Position numbers and translations under genes: made by a program. Below are positions 33,691 to 46,688 of a stretch of 64,000 nt of DNA, piece after piece. The stretch is from Trema orientale (Eukaryota > Streptophyta > Magnoliopsida > Rosales > Cannabaceae), in the NCBI GenBank assembly GCA_002914845.1, contig JXTC01000155.1, forward strand, positions 235,136 through 299,135, written 5' to 3'. The first letter of the stretch is position 1, and each line of letters opens with the position of its first letter. A model generated the notes under the pieces. The model did not search any database and was not told the origin of the DNA. It saw only the letters and a program-made list of their open reading frames with translations.

Positions 33691-36600
33691 TATAATATTT
33701 TTACTTAATTTTATGATTAATAAATATTTGTTTTATAAGATATTATCATAGTTTATGGTATTTTGTTACATTAAGCAGGTTATAAAGTATTTATGCAAAA
33801 TTGAGCTTAAAGTGGCATTTCTCTAAAACAATGAGAAAAAGAAGACCAGACGGAGAAGCTATAATAATATAACCAACCTATAGTTTTAAGCGATTTGGAC
33901 ACTTATACATAAGTTTCCAAAATGATACTAAAAATACGACATTCTTAAAATAATTATTGTTCCGTACGACATTCAGTAACATTTTTCAAAATATTTTGGT
34001 TACAAGAAACTAAAATAGTTTCCAGTAACAAAATTAATTTCTTGGTTTCTATTAATAAAATTGCTTTCTGATTTTCAGTTATCAAATTAGTTTCAAGTAA
34101 TATTTTTCTCTAGTTTTTAGTAACCTTTATTTTCTGGTTCATGATAATCAGACTGGTTCCTTTAGGTTCTAGTTATTGGTCACAAGAAATAAATTAGTTT
34201 CCAGTAATTAAATTAGTTTCTCGGTTTTTAATAATCAAAATACTTAGAAAAATGCCACTGAATGTCGAGCGGAAAAATAATTATTTTAGAAAGATTGTGT
34301 TTTTTGTATTATTTTTTTAAAGTAGTGTTGTGTGTATTGTTTTGGTTTTTCTTATGGGTGTTGGACCCTTGTACCTATTTTTCAAAAAATACTACCAAAT
34401 TTATGACCTTTCAAAGCATGCCCATTATCATCAAAGAATCCACTTACTAGTGTACATAATTATGTGAGATATTTTGAGTTTGTATCATTTATTTCGATTA
34501 GCATGAATCATGTCCTAGTTTTTATGTCTTCCCAAGATAATTCTACCAACTCCCTATTTTTTGTCCCCCTTGTAATTTTGTAAGTTCTTGGTGAAAACTC
34601 TTTTCATTTCCCTTTAACACCACCATTTTCCTTTACTTCAACGGAAGAAGGAAAACTTCTTGATGTGCCAGTATACAAGTCGAGAGACAATTTCTACGCT
34701 TGGATCTGTGTAATGCACTTATTGCATAGTCACCTGTTGGGACTTTTGGCAAGACTTGTGAAACTTGAAGCAAAGTTGTCAGGGTGTTCACTATATATTT
34801 CACGAGTGAGCACTCTGATTATTGTTGCTGATTTTTTGTGCTTGTTGACTTCGTTCCAGAATGGTCACTCATCGTCTACTATGTGAGTACTTTGGGATGA
34901 TCAGGTGGACCTGTGCCAGATAACTATTTTTGTCCTCTTGCACAGCTAAGAGAATCTTTCTCCAAGGGGTTTTAAAGGTTGTATTATGCGTCTTTCTTGC
35001 TTAGCTCTCTAAGAACAAAAATTCCAAATCTGAAAGTGAGAGACCTCATGGAAGAGCTGTCAGCTTCTCCAAAGTTCATCAATTCTTTGTTTCTTCTTCA
35101 AAAGCTTGAGAGATTTAAGTCTTGTGCAAAAGAGGGATTCTCTTAACTTGATTTACTCGGAGGGATTTTGAGTCGCAGCTGAGAGGGGTTCTCGGCTCAT
35201 CAATGTTAAGGGGGAGCCTAACTCATCTATAGCTGAGTGGGATGCTTTAGCTACTTCAAATCTACATCAACCAACGTAGATTTGCAAGTGGTCTCATCAA
35301 AAGATAATAATATTTTTTAGAAAAATTTTGTGATGTAAAAATAAAATGATCATTATGAATTTTGACCATATTTTAAAACTCAAAGTCAAATATGGGACAA
35401 ATTGTAACCATTTATAAAAAGATCATTTTTTTTTAAAATGAAAATTTGAAAATCTAAAATTGTAATATGTCTCCACCATTTAGTAAAAATCCAATCTCGG
35501 TCGATCAATTTCAATCAGGTTTGAATAGAAAAAAAACTACACCTAGTTAATGAAATATTCGTGACTCGATTATGTTTGACCATAATCGAAAATAAATTTG
35601 ATCGTGGTCGAAAAACTAGATTTTTTCGGCCACAGTTGAAAAAACTAGATTTTTAAGATTGAAATGGTAAAAATAAACAACATTTGAGCTAAGAAATTCT
35701 GATCAACAACGAGAAATTAACTCTGAGCGAGAGAGAATAAGAAGGTTTCACCAGATTATGCTTTGTATGATCTGTTGATTAAAGGTGAAATCTGAGAATT
35801 TAATGGAAAATTAAACCCTATTTGTCGGAAAATATGGCGCCATGAAAGAGTTTCCTTCACGCTGGCAAAGCGATTTATGACCCCTTCACTTGAGGTATTT
35901 GACGTTCTGAAGTTTCTACCTTTTCGTCCTTTTTTTTTGTTAATAAATTTATTCTACATAAGGGACAATGGTATTTAAGTAATACTATATATACGACATG
36001 CCACTAGGAGCCATTTTTGATAAAATTATTGAGAGAGAGTCTTTTATCACCACGAGGTCATTAGTTGACCTACTAAGTGTAAAAAAACTCCAAAATAAAT
36101 TGAAAGTACAAAGTTACTCATTTGAGGACTTTAGAACTTCCATTGTGATATAACCAAACGATACCTGTTAGTTGGGTTAAAATTACAAAATTCCTAAAAT
36201 CAATCCCCAACCCATATACGCTCCTATTTAAGAGAATAAAACACTATGTGCTAGTATGACATAACACGACTTTGAGCATGAGCATATATTTATTTAAAAA
36301 ATATTTTATTTTTACTTGAAAATCTTAAAAATTGCTTTTGTAATTTATAAATAGTAAATAAATAATATGAATGATTATTATTAGACATGATCAATGACAC
36401 ATTGAAAATTAATGACAAGTATGACACCTGAATTGGTATCAAAAGATTTGGTCACTTATCGGAATATATGCTAATTGTTCATTAATTCTAAATTAGGCTC
36501 AAGATCACTATACGGCTATACCTAGTAAAATATGGGTCTAACACAAGTAGAAACATGACAAGATTTGGATATGTGTGAGAATAGTTTGGGCCAAAATAAT

Positions 36601-36949
36601 TTTTAATCACTATTTTTATGATTAATCATAAAAGTTATGTCATGATCTTTTGTGACCTTTATGAATAATTTGTTAAGTCATGCTTTGTATCATCAATCCT
36701 ACTCTCATATTTTGAAGCTAACAAACATATGATTAAGAACTAATGATCTATTTGAGTGTGTAGCAAGATAAATTGAAAGGATCACAAGACATTCAAGATG
36801 GATTATGGAATAGAGGTTGAAGACAAAGATCAAGATATCATGACCTAGACTAGCAAAAGGTTATACATTTAGTTCTTGTACTTGAATATTTATTTACATA
36901 TAATATGATCTTAATGGCTCAAATTTTTCATATAATTGGAATTTTTCAA
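33691..36949. other. Spacer without recognisable genes
   Basis: AT-rich. Holds the minisatellite at 34010-34245, short frames of no recognisable family (34665-34886), and a block at 35560-35650 with repeated GACCATAATCGAAAA-like words. Nothing supports a host gene. Confidence 0.4.
34010..34245. repeat. Degenerate ~35-45 bp minisatellite
   Basis: Five or six imperfect units contain TAGTTTCCAGTAA, CAAATTAGTTTC and CTCGGTTTTTAATAAT variants. Too diverged for an exact unit length by eye. Confidence 0.6.
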
Positions 36950-38020
36950 AGCTAAACTGTCAAATCTATTTATTTCTAATTAAAATATAAAATTTATTTT
37001 ACACGAGCTTTTAAATTGATTTATAAATTTCTATAGTTCCTATATTACATATTAAATCAATTTATAAAGTCACTTTTTGAAAATAATTGAAAAAGCCTTG
37101 AAATAAAATTGAAAATCTGCTCTCGGATAGAATCGGCAGACCGTCAATAAGAATCGGTCTACAGATCCCTCTGTCTTTTTTTTAACAGTTTTTTTAAAAT
37201 TCGACTGTTACAACTGCACTTTTAACGGCTAGTATTTTCGGTCTGCCGAAAGTAGACTTTTGGTCTGCCGAAAATGATAGATTGTCTGTTAAATGGTCTA
37301 AAACGGCTAGTTTTCATTCTGGTCTCTATATAGAAGCCTTTTTAACACTTGAAACAACTATTGAATATTCCTACATTGCTTTAAACATACTTTCAAGTTG
37401 TTCAAATAATCTTTTGTGAATCAAACTTTCAAATTCACTTTTTTACAAAAAGTCAATTGAGCCAAACTAGATCACATTTTGTGTTCTCATTTATTCTCTC
37501 TAGGCTTACCTTGTACCAATCCTTTATTAGAGAGATTCTAGTTGAGTGTTTTCAACAAACAAATTCAAATTGTATTTGTGAGATGAGGTTGACACTGGAT
37601 TCATAAATAACCCGGTTTAGGTGAGATTGGCACCGGAGTCTAAACAATCTGTATTAGGCGTAATAGAGCCAGATTCAAGACTATTGTAAAGGATTAAGTG
37701 TGCTTAAGGAAAAAGCACTGGTTGTGTAAAAGGGACGGTCAAGCCCATTCTCTTAATCCGATAATGGACAGCTCGAAGCGAGTTGCCAAGAGCTAGGGAA
37801 GTATACTAACCGTCATGTTTATTGAACCTCGTAAAAATATTGTATGCATTTCTCTATCCCTATCTCTTTAAATTTATTTATCTTGAGTTTGTGCATGCAA
37901 TTTATCTATTTTTACTTGTTGTAGCTTTTACTTGCTAAATTTACTTGATTGTCAAGAAAAATTTGCAAAAATTTTTAAAACCCAATTCACCCCCCCTTTG
38001 GCTAACTTTGGACTTATATA
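36950..38020 (+). mobile_element. Possible LTR remnant
   Basis: Contains GGTCTGCCGAAAGTAGAC-type repeats (about 37125-37275), a TATA-like GGTCTCTATATAGAAG (37321-37336), and a 3' end AACCCAATTCACCCCCCC (37979-37996), which resembles the LTR/internal junction of several plant copia families. Ends not defined and no TSD found. Confidence 0.35.
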
Positions 38021-38384
38021 ATTATAATGTTTATACATGCTAGTAGTCATAAAAGTTATTAAGATCACAAAAAGACTACAAAATGTCATAACTTTTATGA
38101 TTAATTGTAAAGAAACTCATCTTAAAAAGTAGTTCCAAAAAAATCATTTCGGCCCAAAAAATTCTTATGTTTGTCCTTTCCCCAATAATGATATGAGCAT
38201 GACATAAGTTGTACTCGTCTATGTAGCCATGCTGGTACAAAGTTTTTAAGCTTGGGATAGAATGAACATGACATGATATTTTATTTTACAGTTTCAAACA
38301 TGGCATGGAATATGTGTGAGCTTTCTGGTGATGACATGACCTATTTGATATATCTAGTTCTAAGTCTCTACTACAAGAAACATT

Positions 38385-39110
38385 ACTTTTGTCGACGCAA
38401 TACATAAAATGTGACGACAAAAGTATGTTTCGTTGATGAGTTAGAGATCTATGCATCGGTGTAAGTACCTTAAAAAAAATCAGCGGAATATAAATTTCCC
38501 GATGCTCTTTTGCGTCGGGAAAAGTCGAATATTTTTTTTCATTATTATTATCTATACTTTTACCGACGTATTGTTGAATTTGCGTCGGCAAAGGATTGTT
38601 CCAAAAAAATAGCCGCGAAAAGAAAATTTTGAGCGCATTTTTATTTTTTGATAAACTTTTTAAATTATCTTTTGCTGACGCAATATTTTCTTTTGCGTCG
38701 GCAAAAGTCAAATATTTTATTATTTTATTTTTTTTATTATTATCTATACATTTGCCGACACATTGTTGAATGTGCGTCGGCAAAGGGTTACCCCAAAAAA
38801 AATCCACCACGAAAGGTATATTTTATGCACCAATTTTTTTAGATAAAATTTGTAAATAATCTTGTGCCGATACATTATTCTCTTTTGCATTGGCAAACAT
38901 CGCGCATTTTCTTATTTATTTTTTTATTATTATTATTATCTGTACATTTGTTGAAGCATTGTTGAGTATGCGTCGGCAAAGGGTTGCTCTAAAAAAATCC
39001 CATGCAAAAGGCAGTTTTGAGCACGAATTTATTTTTCGATAAAAATTTGACATTTTTTTTGCCGACACATTGTTGTCATTTCATCGGCAAATGTTGAGTA
39101 TTTTATTTTC
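38385..39110. repeat. Left subterminal GCCGACGCA array of CACTA element
   Basis: At least ten degenerate copies of TTTTGCGTCGGCAAA or its reverse complement, often in head-to-head pairs separated by TATTATTATTATCTATACA-like spacers. Pairs such as TTTGCCGACACA ... TGTGCGTCGGCAAA make short inverted repeats. Confidence 0.75.
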
Positions 39111-40384
39111 TTTTTTTATTTTTTTATTATTTATATATTTTCCATCTCTCTTGTGCGTAAGGAAAAGTCGAGCTTTTTTATTTTATTTTATTTTTTATCA
39201 TCTATTCGGTTCACACACTCTTTCAATCATAATAAAAGAATAAATTTTAAAAAAAAAAATTGACTTTTTTTTTCAAAAGTTTCTTAATTCTTGTTTCATT
39301 CGAACTACTTTTGTATAAGTAGCATGAGACAACATGATTTGTAATCAGTTTTTAGTTGGAGAATACCTTATTCATATAATTCTAGCTGAAATTTCAATAT
39401 TTTTTTTTAATTTTCATATTACATTTTCATCTTAGAAATGTTTAGACTTGTGAAAAATACTGTTTATTTGTCTCAATTGTTACGGAAAGTATTGTATTAA
39501 AATTTTTATTAATATTAATATTGTTGTGATCATATATGCCTTATATATGAAGAAATGCTTTATGTGGTGGTGTCATTTAATCAATTGGACTACACTTATA
39601 TGGAGCATTAATATTCTAATTTTTTTGCTCTCGCATTAACATGCTAATTGAAAGATCTTGCTTATATGAGAATTTCTTTTGGAAAAAAAAAGCTAAAGTA
39701 TGATATATTAATAAATTCTTAAATTAGAATTTCTTGGGTATACATTGACAATCTTTACTCTTGCAAATATTATTTTGATTGTTTATTCACTAGAAATTAT
39801 ATTTTTGGATATGTTTTTCTATTTTGAGTGTGAATTAATTTGAAATTATGTTATTATAATTTGTTGTTTTATAGTTTTTTTTAAAAAAAAAAAGAGAATT
39901 GGTGGTGCTCTCACGCTCCTCCAACCAGTTGCCATGATAACTATTTGGGCTTGACAATCTCTAAGACCATAAGTGGAACGACGATGGTCCTATCCACATG
40001 CCTTCGTCAGCTAGCAGGACATGAGTGCCTACTTAGAGAAACTCACTGAAGGACATGTTCCTGGAGTGACTCATAGATCCACTTATTGGTGGCAACTTCT
40101 AGAGTACCAAGCCCAATCTCACACGTCTTCGAGACTCGAATCCTTAACCTAATAAAAGCGAAGATTCTAAGTAGGCGCTTTTGCCTATATACCATCACCA
40201 CCGATGGTATTTTGTAAATTGTCTTTCTTCATTGGTTAATCATAGTTTTGATTGGGCCATATTCTTCATTTTTTTTTTGAAAGGAAAGTTTCAATCTTTC
40301 TATTATAGGAGAGCACAATAGAAAGACTATAAGACCATATTCCAAATTTTTGATTAATTTAACATGACTTTTAAGTAAATGGGC

Positions 40385-40760
40385 TTTCTAGCAAAATTGT
40401 CGAATTTGGATCATAGTTTGTAAAATGGCCGTTTTTCAAATATTGTTAAAAATGACCCATTTTTTCAAAATTATTTAAAAAATGGTCATTTTTCAAATTT
40501 AGTATATCAAAAAATATTGATCTATTTTTTTAAAAAATGACTTATATTTCAAAAAAGAATGATTTCCTTTTTCAAAAATTGATTTACTTCATAAAAAATC
40601 GTTACTTTATAAAAGGTAGATCAACTAAAAAACAGGCATTTATTAAAATAAAATTATAAAATCGGTCATTTATCATAGAGGTGTAAAAAATGGCCATTTT
40701 TCAAAATAATATGAAAAACGGCCATATCTTATAAATACTCTAAAAAATGGAAAAATTAGG
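40385..40760. repeat. Degenerate AAAATGGCCATTTTTCAAA repeat
   Basis: Repeated quasi-palindromic words such as AAAAATGGCCATTTTTCAAA and AAAAATGGTCATTTTTCAAA, 30-60 bases apart, inside the CACTA-like element. Each unit can fold on itself. Function unknown. Confidence 0.5.
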
Positions 40761-41157
40761 TCATGTACGGTATTTTTAGAAAAGAATTAGAAATATACGG
40801 TGGGTTCTGTTTTTCCTAGATTTTTTAAAAAATATTTAGAAAAATGTCATTTTTTAAAATAGTAACCAGTCTCAAATGTATTTATAATTGGTATATAAGT
40901 GATAACTGGTAACCATTTTTTAGAAACTGGTAACTAGTAGTCATTTTAAAAATAATATTTTTCTAAAAATATTTTTGAAAGTGACAATTTTCTAAAAAAA
41001 GTGGTACGAGAATTAGAAAAAAAATCGACTTATTGTATTTTTGTAAATTTGTTTTTTTGTTTTGATAGGTAAAAGTATTAGAAACTGTTCCTTGACATAA
41101 GCCATAAGAACACTACAATACTAAAGTCCTAGTGCTACATTTTCTTCAGTGAAAACG

Positions 41158-41274
41158 AAAGATCTTGGTGCGGTTTGGGAAAATTTTGAGGAACATTTTA
41201 GGCGGGCTTCTATTCATCTTAGCGCGGTTTGAGAAAGTCTTGGGGAAAATTTTAGGCGGACTTCTTAATAAAGA
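41158..41274. repeat. ~58-bp imperfect tandem pair
   Basis: TCTTGGTGCGGTTTGGGAAA ... TTTTAGGCGGGCTTCT is followed directly by TCTTAGCGCGGTTTGAGAAA ... TTTTAGGCGGACTTCT. Inside the CACTA-like element, just upstream of its GC-rich segment. Confidence 0.7.
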
Positions 41275-41289
41275 TAAAGAAAAAAGGGA

Positions 41290-41515
41290 ATAAAACTTCA
41301 AAAACAAAAAGAACTTTCTCGTGCTCTCTCTCGGCTATGGTATATCGCCATTGCTGTACTTTCACCTCTGCTGGCACAAGAACCGAGGCCTCGAGCACTG
41401 GTGGTCGGAGCCTCTTGGCCACGCTTCTCTCCCTCTCCCCCAAGGCCCACTCCTCTGGTACGCCGTCCTTTTGGGTTACTTCAATTATTGTTTAGTTTTC
41501 GAGAAAATGTAGGAA
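41290..41515 (+). other. GC-rich captured-gene-like segment
   Basis: An island of about 200 bases, clearly richer in G and C than its surroundings, within the CACTA-like element. A short frame from ATG at 41337 reads MVYRHCCTFTSAGTRTEA, then stops after about 55 codons. It has no family I recognise, and a similar frame is open on the other strand. It could be a host gene fragment captured by the transposon, as CACTA elements often do, but that is inference from composition only. Confidence 0.3.
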
Positions 41516-41758
41516 AATTGTATGCGGAAGCTCAGAAATTCAAAAGGTATCATGGGTTTAGTTTATAATCTTTACTATTGAGCTTATTATATAATTGATT
41601 GATGAAAAATTGATTTCAGTTGAAGGACTAGCTACGATTAAGGTAGAAAGAGACCTGAATTAACTGTTTTGTGCAAGTGCAAAACGGCGTGGTTTTCTAG
41701 ACAAATCCCATCCTTGTACCCTCTGGTCTTCCGTATTTTCCTTCTATATGCATAAATT

Positions 41759-41886
41759 ATTTATCATATCTACCACTACTCCTCCTTAACGCTCTCACTC
41801 TTCTATCTTTGCTTCACAAATCATTTATCACCACCACCACTACTCCTCCTTAATGCTCTCACTCTTCTATCTTTGCTTCATCCATA
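41759..41886. repeat. 64-bp imperfect tandem duplication
   Basis: Copies at 41759-41822 and 41823-41886 share ACCACTACTCCTCCTTAA, GCTCTCACTCTTCTATC and TTTGCTTCA. Pyrimidine-rich, CACTA interior. Confidence 0.85.
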
Positions 41887-43977
41887 GCCGCAGCCGCTCT
41901 AAAAGAGTCTCTTAACTCCAACTCTCATCTCATTTTGACATCCCACCCCTGAATGCCATCAAAGCCCTGCACATGTGGCCCGAGATTTATCCCTTGTTAA
42001 AGAAGCTTGTATGGATTTTCTTCTTATTATTTTTTTTACTTTCTACTGGATTTTAATTTCTGAGATTTTGTTTTTGACCATTTTTGCAGTATTGGGTTTT
42101 CTAGGTTTATCGAGTTGGGCTTTGATTATATGGGTGGTGTAGTTTTTATATGAGGATTGCTATGTTTTTCCTGTGGTCGAACTAGAGTGCACAGTGGAGC
42201 CATCATGGCCAAAGTAGGTCGAGCTTTTGGAGGATATTGTTGACCATTTTTGTGTCATTTGGGGCTTGCTATTTTTGTGTGGTTGAGATGATTAAGTGCA
42301 GAGTCCAATTCGTTTGACTTCAAGTCCGGTGAGTTCTGCTCGACCTGTTATTTTTGTGCTGTATAATATCCATGGTCATAGGAAGAATTGGTATTTTCCT
42401 GCACTGAAGTTCATGGTAAAGAGCCCAGGATAATAACCAATTCTTAGTTCCCAGTTATTGGACTTCTATGTCTAAGTCATTTTGCTGATAAATTTGAGTA
42501 AATTATGTATAAATCATACAATAAAAAAATTTAGCTTCACATGTATTTGGAAGTAATTGAAAAATGGTTATTAGTTATATGAGCATTTTCAGACAGCAAT
42601 ATTGTAGCCTGGAAATTAAGTTCTCTTGAAGAGAATTGTTTTTGGATTTAGGATGTAAAAGTAAAATCTGTTCTGTACAGGAGAATGTAATGCATTTCCA
42701 TAAAACTCGATATTTGCTTTGGGAACCTGTCGATTTGTGTGTGGTTCACTTGGTTCACTTTCAGTTTATGCAAGATGGAACATATTAGAACCTAGCAGGT
42801 TTTACGGTTTGTTTTCATATATTTAGTACAAATCCGTTCACAAGATGGATCACATTAGAACCTAATGCGAACTCTTGGAATCTAATTAATGCCTTTAAGC
42901 TTTATTTTATGTAAAATGAGCTAAACCCATGAGCAAAAAGAAGGATGCAGAAAAGCAAAGAGTATTGTTAACTAGATAAGCTAATTAAAGAAATGTGTCT
43001 GTGAAAAGCTTTCCGAATTAAACTAGTAAACTAGCCACCAATTACATAATTTATTTCACTTTTTTATCCTTAAAGTACCACAATTTTATGAGAATTTCAC
43101 TACAGCATATAAATTAGCTCTAAAGTTTAATCACAACACATGCAAATGGGTTATGAAAAGGTAAGATCCGCCACTAGCTAGTAATAGAACGTGTACTACT
43201 ACGGAGTGCTTAAAAGGCATGTCTTGTAGAAGAGATTAATGGTCAAAAAGAGATTTATGTATATTAGAAATAGTATGTTATTGTTTGCTCTTTAATTTGA
43301 TATCCATTTGTGCACACATGGTCAAACTGTGTTAGATAGCAATAATATGTTCTGTATTATTCCCGTATGCAGGTAATTGGTGCACTTTTGATAAAAGTTT
43401 GTATGCTTTTTGTAGCGAAATTCTTATTAGAAATATTTCTTACATTTTGTGCTTTGTTTATCAGTAATTTAGTTATCATTCTATTATTAAAGACAATTAT
43501 CTATTTTTGTTTGTAGAGGCAACCACATGTCTTGCCCAATTTAATAACATTTGGGTTTTCAAATCAAATTCTGCTTCATACATAGTTGACTAATATATTG
43601 CTTGGAGATATCTACCACCAAATACATATGATTCTATTGTTTTCTTTGCTCTTATATTAAATGAGATTTTGTGTTGTGATCTCTAGTTATTCTGCATATT
43701 TTCTATTGGTTTCTAAAAATTGGCATATTTTTTTATCTATTCTAAAAATTAGTATATTTTTTTTATCTGTTTTGATTATTCTAAAAAAGTTTGATTGGTT
43801 CTTCGTTCCTACCAATGTGATTTAATTTATGGGCTTTATTTTTTCTATTTTCATAAAACTTTCTTTCATAAAAACTTCGTTTTTATCTCCTTTTAATTTT
43901 TTATATATTAATTAAAGAAATTAACTATTTATTTAATTATTAGTTAATAAATTTATTTTTTTTAAATAATTAAAATT

Positions 43978-44470
43978 TTTGCCGACGTAAAAATGCGTTG
44001 GTAAATGTTTTCTTAAATTTCTTGAAAAATACCTTTGTCGACGCATTTTTGCGTCGGCAAATGTATTTTTATTTATTTGTTTAATTTTGAAAAATACCTT
44101 TATCGACGCTTTATTTTGTTGGCAAATGTATTTTTTATTTAATTTAAATTTTTTTAAACACTTTTGCCTGCGCAAAAAATTATCGGCAAAAATAGGACTT
44201 TCACCAACGCATATTTTTCATCAGTGATTGGTTAACCGAATTCAAAATTTTGGGATGATTTCGCCGAAGGAAAATTTTGACCGACAAAAATAGAGCGTCG
44301 GAAAATGTCCCTGATGCATCTGTGAATGTCACTTTTGCCGACGACTTTCAATTTTCGTTGGAAAGTAACTTTTAGCTACGGTCTTTCACCGACACCAGCT
44401 ATCGACGATAAAATACGTCATGCATTTTCGAGGCTTTTGTCGACGCAAAAATGTGTCGGCGAATGTCTTC
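43978..44470. repeat. Right subterminal GCCGACGCA array of CACTA element
   Basis: Copies of TTTGCCGACG, TTTGTCGACGC and TGCGTCGGCAAATG in both orientations, matching the left array, run up to the right terminus. Pairs such as GTCGACGCATTTTTGCGTCGGC form short hairpins. Confidence 0.75.
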
Positions 44471-44482
44471 TTTCTTGTAGTA

Positions 44483-46122
44483 TAAGTTCGTCTACAATAT
44501 AAATGACTTTCTCTAAGTCTCTAAGTTAATCTACAATATAAATGACTTTTTGGATACTAGTTTGAGATTTTTATCTTTGTTGCCCCCCTTCCCTCCCCTC
44601 CTCTCCCCTCCCCCTTTTTTTTTGGGTCTTTTTATTCTTTTTTAGCTCTGTAATGACTTCTATTTATTTATATTAATTAATTGGAAGTGAAGGGTAAGAT
44701 ATAAGTTTTTCAAGTACGTGTTAATTGAGTAATTAATGTTATCGGTGGCACTAAAAACTTACATTATACGATATAATTTTTAGTTCAATTATTAAATTTT
44801 AATGTTGTATTCCCACATTAAGTTAAGATAGTAATTGCAATATTGTCATATCATTAGTATAAGTTTTTTGTGCAAGTTTTATGAGAAAAAAAGGAAATCC
44901 TTTATTATAATTAATTGTTTGATATAATAAGAGTAGTATTATTAGGAAATTTTTTATTATAAAATTAAAGAAAAAAATAATAGAAAAATTATGTGTAATA
45001 TATGTACGAGCTGCTAGATTCTCAAAACGAGAAATAAATGACAAGAGCCACTTCTACCACACTATCTCACAACAGAGAGTTTGCATCGCTAGCATTACTC
45101 CATTGCTATACAAAGTTGAGTTCAATAATGCATAATCACTTTCTACCAAAGGGCCAATAAACTCCGAAAATATCACAAGATCTAGATTTTCACAAAATAG
45201 AACAGCAAGAGTCCTTCTTTCATTATCTCGAAGTATACCATCAATCCTATATCTTTCATGAAAATATGCCAAATCTTAATCATATAAAGTTTAATCTATA
45301 AAAAAATTACAGAAAAATAACGAAAAATAAAATAATCTACACAGATCTAAAATCATGTGATAGGACTAAATTCATATGATAGTATGTCTGTGGGAATGAA
45401 GACATTCATATCAATGGAATGATTATTAAATAAAAGACTAAGAGATAAAAAAACTAGGAACCCTCTTCGGGTGGGTAGAATCAAGAGAAAAAAGGAGTGC
45501 AAAGGAAAAAGATAAGTTCTCGGAGAGATTCTAGGATTTTTACATTTTTTTTTGCAAGTTTTTGGTATCCTATAATTATCACTCATGTAGTAATGCACAA
45601 TGATGCTATATATTGTCGTTTTAACCAGATTTTCCTTCTAGAAATCAAACATAGGTGGACTTTGGCTTTTAAATTTTATTTCCTTAGGCCAATAAGATAA
45701 AAGGCAATCCAATCTAAATCTTCTATTTTTTTTTTCCCACTTTGTATTATCTTTTACACATGCAAAAAGAAGAGACAAATCTAAATCTAGATCCTTTTTG
45801 GTACGTAGTACCCATCAAAACTTTTTCCATGTCTTCTTTCTAAAATTAACCGGACATAGCTTTACAATATATTTTGAAAAGGAAACCGGAAAAAGTAGAA
45901 CTGTTTTTTTCGAATACAATACTCAATAAATGGAGTAGTTGGTATGTGTCACCTATTTAATATTAATATTTGGTCCTCCCGTAATAAATTAAATCCCATT
46001 ATAATCATTTAATTGGAAACTTGAAGGAGATCGATGAATACGTTTTATCATTTAATTATCTGTTTATACCAGTGAAGGGAATGTACACATGATTTGATTT
46101 AAGCTATATATTTTTTGAATAA
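44483..46122. other. AT-rich spacer
   Basis: Begins with a doubled TCTACAATATAAATGACTTT block (about 44490-44550) and a pyrimidine tract at 44582-44628. Minus frames at 45054-45272 and 45353-45598 are open, but I recognise no family and see no splice or promoter support. Confidence 0.4.
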
Positions 46123-46139
46123 ATTTGCAACCTTTATTT

Positions 46140-46466
46140 ATTTATTTTTTTTGGTAATGAAAAAGGGGAGTAGGGGACAACCAGCATGGCTACCTTTTTT
46201 GGGCTTGACTATAGGAGCTCCAACCCCATTCAAGAATGTTCCTCGAGACCTTACGGGTGGGTTACCACCATCGGACGGTGGAATGAGTCACCTGAAGCCC
46301 AACCGAACAACTAGCGAGAACAGTACCCTAGGGCGGAGAGTAAGGCACTGGGCTGACAGATAGGTATCCTCACATTTAAGACTCCCAAAAGAGCCACCCA
46401 GATTCGAATCCACGACCTCCAGTGTCCAGGATAATGATATTATCGCTAGGCCACTTATTCGGTGGT
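46140..46466 (-). mobile_element. tRNA-derived SINE with 17-bp TSD
   Basis: Perfect 17-bp direct repeats ATTTGCAACCTTTATTT at 46123-46139 and 46467-46483 flank the element. On minus the head reads ACCACCGAATAAGTGGCCTA, with an A-box-like GTGGCCTAGCGATAATA followed about 30 bases on by a B-box-like GGATTCGAATCT; the far end is an A-rich tail (T-rich on plus, about 46140-46152). A long variable-size TSD, internal RNA polymerase III promoter and A tail define a SINE, mobilised by LINE machinery. The plus-strand 82-codon frame across it is coincidental. Confidence 0.85.
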
Positions 46467-46688
46467 ATTTGCAACCTTTATTTGTGTTTTACAAATAAAA
46501 ACTTTGAAATAATTTAAGGTGTTGCCCAACAAGCCCCTACATTATTTTTTGGGTATTGAATACAAAAGTTAGATAAGCATGAGTTAAGCACTTTATCTGT
46601 TCCTTTGTATAAGTGCTAATATAATAGTCAAGGAATCGATTGGATTTACTTTTTTTTTTTCCCTAATGAAACTTATATATATATATAT

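Larger units (their letters stand above)
38369..44482. mobile_element. CACTA-like (En/Spm) transposon, about 6.1 kb
   Basis: Ends are TACTACAAGAAAC at left and TTTCTTGTAGTA at right: the CACTACAAGAAA terminus of plant CACTA elements with the outermost C changed to T at both ends. Subterminal arrays of GCCGACGCA / TGCGTCGGCAAA in both orientations fill 38385-39110 and 43978-44470, as expected for transposase-binding repeats. No transposase-like frame found. The interior holds spacer, several local duplications and a GC-rich segment (41290-41515). A clean 3-bp TSD is missing (CTC left, TAA right), so the element may be rearranged or two elements may have been joined. Confidence 0.65.

Noticed and set aside
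38385-39110. Regularly spaced repeats that could suggest a CRISPR-like array
   Set aside because: Both orientations, unequal spacing, and eukaryotic context; they are CACTA subterminal repeats.
45054-45272. 72-codon minus frame, natural-looking composition
   Set aside because: I recognise no domain and there is no adjoining exon or promoter evidence; left as spacer.
46115-46450. 82-codon plus frame and a tRNA-like B box
   Set aside because: Explained by the SINE with 17-bp TSD; not a tRNA gene (no full cloverleaf seen) and not a protein.
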